This document shows positions 1 to 4,513 of a stretch of 5,053 nucleotides of DNA, in pieces. Each line of letters begins with the position of its first letter. Within the stretch, counting starts at the first letter, position 1. A program made the position numbers and the translations under genes. Below the pieces are notes generated by a model that worked only from the letters and a program-made list of their open reading frames with translations, had not been told where the DNA came from and did no database searches. Origin of the DNA: Desulfonatronaceae bacterium UBA663 (GTDB lineage Bacteria > Desulfobacterota > Desulfovibrionia > Desulfovibrionales > Desulfonatronaceae); contig DBNV01000084.1 in NCBI GenBank assembly GCA_002299865.1, forward strand, positions 4,641 through 9,693. The letters are read 5' to 3'.

Positions 1-280
1 GAAAGTAAGTTCCAGGCAAGTTAACACTTTTTCGATAATGTTTCCTAAACTCGATGCGACATTCGTATTTTACACCGCACTTGCAGTCCAGTCCAAACGA
101 AGTCTGGTATTGATCTTTTTCTGATTCGGTGAGGGTCCGGTTGTAGCCGCATTCAGGACAGATAAAAGTGACCTTTCTCTCGGAAGAAGCGTATACGACA
201 TGTATTTTTTTTGCGTTGATGAAGTCAGGTTTTCGTAGCAGGACCTCATCCACAATAACTACAGGCAGATCATCACTCAT
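1..280 (-). CDS. PilZ domain protein with N-terminal Cys cluster (partial, C-terminus off left edge)
   Basis: The frame is open from an ATG at 280 down to base 1, giving 93 residues with no stop, so the gene continues beyond the window. Residues 36-74 carry CPECG (C41, C44), CKCG (C66, C68) and C74, which looks like a small zinc-ribbon-type module. Next comes FRKHYRKSVNLPGTYF. Its R79-x3-R83 spacing matches the RxxxR motif with which PilZ domains bind cyclic di-GMP, and the RK-x-(V/N)-LPG-x-Y continuation is typical of the first PilZ strand. The second PilZ motif, (D/N)xSxxG, would lie outside the window. PilZ proteins are usually cytosolic c-di-GMP effectors that control motility, biofilm or polysaccharide. 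The start is supported by AGGTG at 289-293, 8 nt upstream. A promoter lies at 315-342. PilZ assignment is fairly confident; the metal-binding role of the cysteines is inferred. Confidence 0.75.
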   Translation of the reverse strand, partial: MSDDLPVVIVDEVLLRKPDFINAKKIHVVYASSERKVTFICPECGYNRTLTESEKDQYQTSFGLDCKCGVKYECRIEFRKHYRKSVNLPGTYF

Positions 281-288
281 GTCCCTTG

Positions 289-293
289 CACCT
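289..293 (-). promoter_or_regulatory. Ribosome binding site of the PilZ gene
   Basis: On the minus strand this reads AGGTG, a five-base match to the 3' end of the anti-Shine-Dalgarno complement. It is separated by 8 nt from the ATG at 280. It fixes the start at 280. Confidence 0.55.
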
Positions 294-300
294 GATGTTT

Positions 301-747
301 TTAGCTGAGCCGAATTGATAGTTCAGATTCAATAGTTGTCAATGCATGTCGCGTTGACTGCTTGCCCGTCATTTCCCCGCTGTTGATCCTGATGATCACG
401 GTCTGCGTAACAGCTATCCTCACATCCTTCAAAGAGGACATTGAAACCAAAAATCCATCCTAAGACGTAGACAAGGCCCCTTTTCCCCGGATCCTTTAAT
501 GAAACACGCGCCGTAGAATCAAGTCACGCTCTGGCAGCACACGCCCCATGGGCAAGCTTGTGGAACCTCGACCACGCTTTCTTAAGGATGTCGAACTCCA
601 CGCAGACGTCGGCGTTTTTCCGCAGCATGTCCAGCTTGCGACCTTCCCTGGCGCAGTGCAGATCCAGGGTCGTCGTATCCAAAACACAAGGGCAAGATAT
701 CCGGCCGCCCGTGATCAGACAAGCTTAAGACAACAAACAGGGCTAGG
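301..747 (-). pseudogene. Decayed pyridoxamine 5'-phosphate oxidase-like / Nim-type flavin protein gene
   Basis: Translating the minus strand in all three frames recovers the landmarks of the Nim/PNPOx-like FMN split-barrel family (normally about 150-160 residues) in the correct order, but in different frames. Piece 1 (about 745-669) reads SLSDHGRP then LPLCFGYDD. Piece 2 (about 670-524) shifts frame and reads DLHCAREGRKLDMLRKNADVC, then VEFD, and ends at a TGA at 524-526. Piece 3 (about 555-435) reads WG-x4-QSV, an in-frame stop, FYGACFIKGSGEK and a degenerate tail. Piece 4 (about 440-301) reads TVIIRINSGEMTGKQ and ends with TAA at 301-303; MTGKQ is the usual C-terminal motif. The N-terminal 25 or so residues of the family are absent: the recognisable part begins just downstream of the stop of the neighbouring secreted-protein gene. 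Intact relatives bind FMN and are annotated as flavin oxidoreductases or 5-nitroimidazole reductases. This copy cannot make such a protein. Assignment is from motif recognition, not from a search. Confidence 0.75.
315..342 (-). promoter_or_regulatory. Sigma-70-type promoter for the PilZ gene
   Basis: The minus strand reads TTGACA (342-337), a perfect -35 box, then a 16-bp spacer, then TATCAA (320-315), a 4/6 match to the -10 box. Transcription would start near 308, giving a leader of roughly 28 nt before the ATG at 280. The promoter lies inside the 3' end of the decayed FMN-protein gene, so the PilZ gene is probably expressed independently of whatever is upstream. Confidence 0.5.
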
Positions 748-750
748 CTT

Positions 751-1257
751 CTACTCCAGGAGGTACCCGTAACGCCCTCTGACGCGGTCCGTCTTCGCGG
801 CGATCACCTCGGCCTCCTGCGCCACGACGTCAGCATCCACGAATCCCAAATGCTCCTCCAAAAAATGGCTCAGGACCTCTCTGCTCTCCACGTAGCGCCA
901 GACCAGGGCGTAGACTGAACCGAGGTGCGGGCGGTCCTTGAACTGCTCCCGGGTGACCAGGCGCAGACTGAAGTGCTTTTCCTCCGGTCCGGCCAGGCGA
1001 AACCTGCCAGATTTCTGAAAAGTCTCCTTGAGATGAAACGCCAAGCGCAGTCCAACGGGATCGGTTCCATCGTGCTCGACGAGCACGGGCAATCTAGCCC
1101 TGTCCTCTTCGCCCAGGCCTTGCTCCTGACCAGGCGGCGCCTGCTTGGGCTGGGCCGCTGGCTGGTCCGCAGCCAAGCACGGCACGACAAGGAACACTAA
1201 AAACGCGACAAAAATAACACAGCAGCACGACGTGGACCATCGCGACATCCTGGACAT
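751..1257 (-). CDS. Secreted/periplasmic protein of unknown function
   Basis: The product is 168 residues. The N-terminus has basic residues (MSRMSR), a long hydrophobic stretch (about residues 12-28) and a probable signal peptidase I site after A29 or A30 (PCLAAD). There is a Cys at position 27, but it is preceded by Pro, so it does not form a lipobox. Residues 31-55 are a Pro/Gln/Ala/Glu-rich linker. The mature domain (56-168) includes LPVLVEHDGTDPVGLRLAFHL and LGSVYALVWRYVES, an alternating strand/helix pattern with no catalytic motif that I recognise. The start at 1257 has GGGGGAGG just upstream (4-nt spacer); a second in-frame ATG at 1248 is possible but would place that site about 13 nt away. 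It is transcribed divergently from the MotB/MotA-like pair, and its stop lies directly against the decayed flavin-protein gene, so its C-terminus may have been altered there. I do not recognise a named family. Confidence 0.7.
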   Translation of the reverse strand: MSRMSRWSTSCCCVIFVAFLVFLVVPCLAADQPAAQPKQAPPGQEQGLGEEDRARLPVLVEHDGTDPVGLRLAFHLKETFQKSGRFRLAGPEEKHFSLRLVTREQFKDRPHLGSVYALVWRYVESREVLSHFLEEHLGFVDADVVAQEAEVIAAKTDRVRGRYGYLLE

Positions 1258-1276
1258 GCATCCTCCCCCTGGTTGA

Positions 1277-1304
1277 TCATGAAGAAACGGTCATGAAGAA
1301 ACGG
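1277..1304. repeat. Perfect 14-bp tandem duplication
   Basis: TCATGAAGAAACGG occurs at 1277-1290 and again immediately after at 1291-1304, with no mismatch and no spacer. It sits about 20 nt upstream of the start of the secreted-protein gene, probably in its leader. It is also about 170 bp upstream of the -12 element of the sigma-54 promoter, a distance at which activators of that polymerase can bind. It may be simple slippage or a pair of direct binding sites; the sequence alone does not decide. Confidence 0.8.
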
Positions 1305-1457
1305 ATGGCTCTTCCTTATAACCGCTTCATGTTGCGACCATGCTTTGTCAAGTTCGCCCGCCATGTCAACAACAACCAGAAACACACGAAACAATCCTGT
1401 CTCGCTAAGCCCCTCACTTGTCTCGGAAACTCCTGCCGCCTCCATCGCTCTAAAAAT

Positions 1458-1473
1458 AGGTACCGTACTTGCA
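1458..1473 (+). promoter_or_regulatory. Sigma-54 (-24/-12) promoter for the MotB/MotA-like genes
   Basis: The sequence AGGTACCGTACTTGCA aligns with the sigma-54 consensus TGGCACGRNNNTTGCW. The invariant GG is at 1459-1460 and the invariant GC at 1471-1472, exactly 12 bp apart, and the whole TTGCA block of the -12 element is intact. Ten of the 13 specified positions match; the mismatches are at 1458, 1461 and 1464. Transcription would begin near 1484, giving a leader of about 38 nt before the ATG at 1522. Sigma-54 promoters are silent without an AAA+ activator, so this gene pair is probably switched on conditionally. No convincing sigma-70 promoter was seen in the same interval. Confidence 0.7.
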
Positions 1474-1474
1474 G

Positions 1475-1495
1475 TAGGTGTATAGGTGATAGGTG
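1475..1495 (+). repeat. Three direct copies of TAGGTG over the predicted transcription start
   Basis: TAGGTG occurs at 1475-1480, 1483-1488 and 1490-1495, with start-to-start steps of 8 and 7 bp. The cluster begins immediately after the -12 element and spans the predicted +1. It could be an operator or only low-complexity sequence. The steps are shorter than one helical turn, which does not favour three independent sites on one DNA face. Confidence 0.45.
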
Positions 1496-1511
1496 TACGA
1501 AAAAATACAAC

Positions 1512-1515
1512 GAGG
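1512..1515 (+). promoter_or_regulatory. Ribosome binding site deciding the MotB-like start
   Basis: GAGG at 1512-1515 directly abuts an ATG at 1516, too close for initiation, but lies 6 nt before the in-frame ATG at 1522. This favours 1522 over both 1516 and the upstream GTG at 1486, which would fall at the predicted transcription start. Confidence 0.55.
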
Positions 1516-1521
1516 ATGTCC

Positions 1522-2229
1522 ATGCCCATACTTCAGCCTAGTGAAAACAGCGCCACACGCCGCAAGATCCCCATGGATCTGCCGGAATTCAGGATCGCCC
1601 GGAGTGAGGAACGCAGCGTGACCTGGTCCGTGCCTTGGTCCGACCTGATGATGGTCATGTTCATTCTGTTGCTCGTGCTGTTTGTCTTTTCCCTGCCCGA
1701 AAAGGATCGCATTCTGCCCGGCCACCGCACCCCGGCCAGCATTTCCATGACTGCGGGAAGCCCGGAGCGACTGAGCATGCAGCCGCTCTTCGAGTTGATC
1801 CGGGAGCGACTAGTCGGTTATGAACGCCATCTGAACATCGCCTTTCTGGACGATTCCTCCATTGTCATCTCCTTGTTCGGGGCAAGCTTTTTCGAAGATT
1901 CATCAGTGCGTCTGAGCGAAAACTCTCGGCCGGTATTAACCAAGCTCGGCCATGTTGTCGGACTGGCCCAGGGCCGGGTGGTCATTACCGGGTTCGCGGA
2001 AGATCATGCCTCGTCCGGCGTCGGCGGCGAGAACTCTTGGGAAATCGCCGCAGTTCGCGCGGCTGGCATCGCCCAGCATCTAGTGCGCGAAACCGGGCTG
2101 AACACCCACCTGCTGGTCATCCAGGCCACCGGTATGGATTTGCCTCTTTCGCCTCGCTTCCTAGATCCGGACGGTCAAAAACGGCGCTGGGCTGAAATCC
2201 GCCTGCTGCCCAACCGGATTTTGCCTTAA
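1522..2229 (+). CDS. MotB/OmpA-like stator protein with peptidoglycan-binding domain
   Basis: The protein has 235 residues from the ATG at 1522. A short, charged cytoplasmic N-terminus (1-34) leads into one membrane helix (about 35-57) reading TWSVPWSDLMMVMFILLLVL. The W-x5-SDLMM arrangement is the MotB signature, and D41 corresponds to the ion-carrying aspartate (Asp32 in E. coli MotB). A linker (58-100) follows, then an OmpA/MotB-type domain (about 105-232). Its landmarks are VVITGFAED in place of the usual GHTD, NSWEIAAVRA (compare N-x2-LS-x2-RA, with R179 the peptidoglycan-contacting arginine) and the closing RRWAEIRLL. In the family, such proteins pair with MotA-type subunits to form an ion channel tied to the cell wall, which drives a flagellar motor or another energised envelope process. 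It is the first gene of a two-gene unit behind the sigma-54 promoter. Size and domains argue against a plain OmpA porin. Flagellar versus non-flagellar use is unresolved. Confidence 0.85.
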   Translation: MPILQPSENSATRRKIPMDLPEFRIARSEERSVTWSVPWSDLMMVMFILLLVLFVFSLPEKDRILPGHRTPASISMTAGSPERLSMQPLFELIRERLVGYERHLNIAFLDDSSIVISLFGASFFEDSSVRLSENSRPVLTKLGHVVGLAQGRVVITGFAEDHASSGVGGENSWEIAAVRAAGIAQHLVRETGLNTHLLVIQATGMDLPLSPRFLDPDGQKRRWAEIRLLPNRILP

Positions 2230-2252
2230 GTAACCACGCTATCCAAAGCAAA

Positions 2253-2257
2253 GGGAG
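2253..2257 (+). promoter_or_regulatory. Ribosome binding site for the TTG start of the MotA-like gene
   Basis: GGGAG (within AAGGGAGAGC) lies 6 nt before the TTG at 2264. The next in-frame ATG would remove most of the first membrane helix, so this site supports the non-ATG start. Confidence 0.6.
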
Positions 2258-2263
2258 AGCACC

Positions 2264-3112
2264 TTGAAAAGCAGAACCATCCTCACGGCGGCCATTTGTT
2301 TTCTAGCCTTCATGTGCGTCTTTTTCTTCTCCGGCCAGGCCCATATCTACTTCAACGTAACCGCCCTGCTGGTGGTCTTCACCGGGACCCTGGGCGCGGC
2401 CTTGTTGGGCAGCGGGCCCCACGGCCTGCGGCAGGCATGGCGCACGGCCAAAATTGCCTACGCGGAAAACGGCGTGTCCGAAGGCCTGTTGGCCAAGGAA
2501 TTGCTGCGCACCAGCCATTTGTACAAGCGCACCGGCCGGATCATCCCGTCCAAGGACGCGCCGGACTACGCCCCCATGCGCCATGGCCTGGAAATGCTGA
2601 AGGAAGGATATTCCGAAGAGGAAATTCGCGAGGTGTTCCAGGCCGAGGTCAAAGCCTTTGCCCTCCACCGTGAACAAATGGAGCGCATCTTCCGGAACAT
2701 GGCCACCTCTGCGCCGTCCTTCGGCGTGGCGGGCAGCATCATCGGCCTGGTGGGCATGCTCATGGGCGTCGGAGACACGTCGATGATTTTGAAAAGCATC
2801 CCCGTGACCCTGGTGTCCACCCTGTACGGAATCGTATTGGCCAACTTCCTGCTTCTGCCCCTGGCCGAAAAGCTCCGGGAAGACGCCCACGCCGAAGTGG
2901 CCCTACGCAAGCTGACCTTGTGCGGACTGGTGGGGATGCTGCGCGGCACGGATTTTTTGAAGCTGCAAACCATGCTCAACGCGCTGACCACCAAACACGA
3001 AGCCCAAGTGGACGGCCTGCAGATCATCCGAGAAATCCGGAACAGCCTGCCCGGCCTGCAGGCCCATCCGCAAACAGAAGTGGAGTTGTCCGCGTTGATG
3101 AAGAAGTCCTAA
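2264..3112 (+). CDS. MotA/TolQ/ExbB-family proton-channel subunit (MotA-like)
   Basis: The protein has 282 residues starting at TTG. Four membrane helices are visible: about 5-23, 28-49, 152-170 and 181-200. They are separated by a roughly 100-residue cytoplasmic loop and followed by an approximately 80-residue cytoplasmic tail, which is the MotA topology. Helix 3 reads APSFGVAGSIIGLVGMLMG, the family motif PAxGMxGTxIGLVxML, although the usual Thr in GT is Ser here. Helix 4 reads VTLVSTLYGIVLANFLLLPL, followed by AEKL, matching ALxTTLYGxxxANxxxxPxAxKL. P151 and P199 correspond by motif to the channel prolines P173 and P222 of E. coli MotA. It should form the ring around the MotB-like dimer encoded 34 nt upstream. 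The order is inverted relative to the usual motA-motB arrangement, and the start codon is weak although the partner subunit is normally the more abundant one. The tail is too short for the long coiled-coil tail of ZorA defence proteins. Confidence 0.88.
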   Translation: MKSRTILTAAICFLAFMCVFFFSGQAHIYFNVTALLVVFTGTLGAALLGSGPHGLRQAWRTAKIAYAENGVSEGLLAKELLRTSHLYKRTGRIIPSKDAPDYAPMRHGLEMLKEGYSEEEIREVFQAEVKAFALHREQMERIFRNMATSAPSFGVAGSIIGLVGMLMGVGDTSMILKSIPVTLVSTLYGIVLANFLLLPLAEKLREDAHAEVALRKLTLCGLVGMLRGTDFLKLQTMLNALTTKHEAQVDGLQIIREIRNSLPGLQAHPQTEVELSALMKKS

Positions 3113-3198
3113 CCGCGTCTCGCGCGGCCGCCCGATCCCCTTCACGCTCTTGATCGACCTGATTTATATGCAATGTCGAAGGACTTCGTAGATGCGGG

Positions 3199-3211
3199 GG
3201 GGCATCGCCCC
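3199..3211. repeat. Small GC hairpin GGGGC-ATC-GCCCC
   Basis: A 5-bp all-GC stem with a three-base loop lies in the convergent spacer, about 90 nt past the stop of the MotA-like gene. No T-run follows on the plus strand, so it is not a standard intrinsic terminator. It could act as an RNA 3'-end stabiliser. Confidence 0.35.
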
Positions 3212-3233
3212 GACGATCGTGAGATCGCCTGGA

Positions 3234-3275
3234 GGCCAACGGAAAAACGGACAGCGCCGCGCTTTTCCGTTGGCC
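3234..3275. repeat. Perfect 13-bp inverted repeat between convergent genes
   Basis: GGCCAACGGAAAA (3234-3246) is exactly complementary to TTTTCCGTTGGCC (3263-3275) across a 16-nt loop. It lies about 120 nt downstream of the MotA-like stop and about 33 nt downstream of the aminotransferase stop, where a bidirectional terminator would be expected. No T-tract follows the stem on either strand, so it lacks the U-tail of a classical Rho-independent terminator. It may still protect or define both mRNA 3' ends, or be an interspersed palindromic element. The remainder of 3113-3308 holds no gene that I can support. Confidence 0.7.
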
Positions 3276-3308
3276 GAAACATTGAGAATGCAGAACTGAT
3301 TTTCAACG

Positions 3309-4496
3309 TCACGTATTTCGAAACACTGCCGCAGCCCTTTTGAAGCCCGGTGCGGAACGCCGGATCACGGCCTCGTCCACGCAAAAGGCCAGCCGGAAAT
3401 ACCCCGGGAACCCAAAGCCCCTGCCCGGCACCGCCAGAATCAATTCCTGCTGCAGGGCCTGGACAAAAGCCAGGTCGTCGCCCCCCGGGGCCAGAGGGAA
3501 GAAGTAGAACGCGCCTTGAGGCATGAAAAAGGTGATCCCAGCACCCTCCAGCGCCTCGACCATGGCCTGACGTCTGCGGCCGTACACGCTCACATCCACA
3601 CGCGCGCCAAGGGCTCGTTGCATCAGCCGCTGTCCCACGGCCGGGGCGTTGACAAAGCCGAGAATGCGGTTGGTCAGGACCAAGCCGGCCAGCAGATCCT
3701 GCCGGCCGGGCATAGCCGGATTGACCAGGGCATAGCCGATCCGCTCCCCGGCCAACCCCAGACTTTTGGAAAAGGAGCTGACCACAACGGTAGCGGGATA
3801 CAAGGGCAAAAGCGAGGGCACAACGACGCCGTCATAGGTCAGGAAACGATAAGGTTCGTCCGCGATCAGCAGGATGTCCCGGCCGAACTCCTTGCTTTTC
3901 GCGGCCATCACAGCGACCAAGGCCCGTAGTTCGTCTTCCGTGTACACCCGGCCCGTGGGATTGTGCGGAGAGTTGATCAGCACCACCCGTGTCTTGGGGC
4001 CGATGGCCTGCCCAACGGCGTCCAGATCCAGGCTGAAATCCCCGGGCCGGCCGGGTACTGGCGTCAGACGGCCGCCGAAATTTTCCGCATAGAACCCGTA
4101 TTCCACAAAATAGGGCGCCGGGCAGAGCACTTCGTCGCCGGGCTCCAGCACGGCCCGGAACACGCTGTTCAAAGCGCCCGCCGCGCCGCAGGTCAGGATC
4201 ACGTCCTGGGCGGACACGACTACTCCCTGTTCCCTGGATAAAAATGCGGCCAGGGCCTCCCGCGCCTCGGGATAGCCGGAATTGGGCATGTAACCGAAGC
4301 GTTGATCCCGGCGTGCCAATTGTTCCAGGGCGGAAAAGACCTCCTCGGGCGGGGCCAGGTCCGGATTGCCCAGACTGAAGTCGCACACCGCGTCCGCGCC
4401 GTGCCGGGCCTTGAGTTCGGCCCCGGTCTCGAACATCTTGCGAATCCATGAGGAACGTTGAATATAGTTTTGAATGTGCGGCGCTGTCACGACCAT
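3309..4496 (-). CDS. PLP-dependent class I/II aminotransferase (fold type I)
   Basis: The protein has 395 residues, a normal length for the family. Hallmarks appear in order: NSPHNPTG (N179, contacts the PLP ring), ADEPYR (D213 pairs with the pyridine nitrogen, Y216 with the PLP oxygen), SSFSKSLGLAGERIGY (K244 is the Schiff-base lysine, R252 binds phosphate) and FRLAFCV (R368 binds the substrate carboxylate). The N-terminal region reads SSWIRKMFETG and DFSLGNPDLAPP, typical of a group of bacterial enzymes annotated simply as pyridoxal phosphate-dependent aminotransferase or as aspartate aminotransferase-like. It should be a soluble cytosolic dimer transferring an amino group between an amino acid and a 2-oxo acid; the substrate cannot be read from the motifs. 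AGAGAG at 4505-4510 lies 8 nt before the ATG. The gene begins 17 nt after the stop of the sigma-54 activator gene on the same strand, so the two are probably co-transcribed. All catalytic residues are present. Confidence 0.92.
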   Translation of the reverse strand: MVVTAPHIQNYIQRSSWIRKMFETGAELKARHGADAVCDFSLGNPDLAPPEEVFSALEQLARRDQRFGYMPNSGYPEAREALAAFLSREQGVVVSAQDVILTCGAAGALNSVFRAVLEPGDEVLCPAPYFVEYGFYAENFGGRLTPVPGRPGDFSLDLDAVGQAIGPKTRVVLINSPHNPTGRVYTEDELRALVAVMAAKSKEFGRDILLIADEPYRFLTYDGVVVPSLLPLYPATVVVSSFSKSLGLAGERIGYALVNPAMPGRQDLLAGLVLTNRILGFVNAPAVGQRLMQRALGARVDVSVYGRRRQAMVEALEGAGITFFMPQGAFYFFPLAPGGDDLAFVQALQQELILAVPGRGFGFPGYFRLAFCVDEAVIRRSAPGFKRAAAVFRNT

Positions 4497-4513
4497 GGTT
4501 TGCGCTCTCTTAA

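Noticed and set aside
70..255. 61-codon minus-strand ORF
   Set aside because: It is out of frame with the PilZ-type gene that covers the same bases and carries all the recognisable motifs.
548..772. 74-codon plus-strand ORF
   Set aside because: It is antisense to the decayed flavoprotein gene. Its apparent coding signal is a shadow of the conserved minus-strand blocks, and no family is recognisable.
1346..1369. Two minus-strand TTGACA hexamers (1351-1346 and 1369-1364) as a promoter for the secreted-protein gene
   Set aside because: Neither has a plausible -10 box at 16-18 bp. The nearest TTATAA (1317-1322) is 23 bp from the closer one.
1293..1541. 82-codon plus-strand ORF starting in the second copy of the tandem repeat
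   Set aside because: It has no ribosome binding site, runs across the sigma-54 promoter and overlaps the start of the MotB-like gene. Its composition is Cys/Arg/Lys-rich, as in untranslated DNA.
2437..2459. TGGC...TTGC pattern inside the MotA-like gene as a second sigma-54 promoter
   Set aside because: The GG-to-GC distance is about 17 bp instead of 12, and the site is within coding sequence.
1522..3112. Zorya-type (ZorA/ZorB) anti-phage system
   Set aside because: The MotA-like protein lacks the very long cytoplasmic tail of ZorA, the gene order is inverted, and no ZorC/ZorD/ZorE-like gene follows; the next gene is a convergent aminotransferase.
3142..3384. 80-codon minus-strand ORF across the convergent spacer
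   Set aside because: It overlaps the aminotransferase 3' end in another frame and reads through the 13-bp inverted repeat. It has no recognisable motif.
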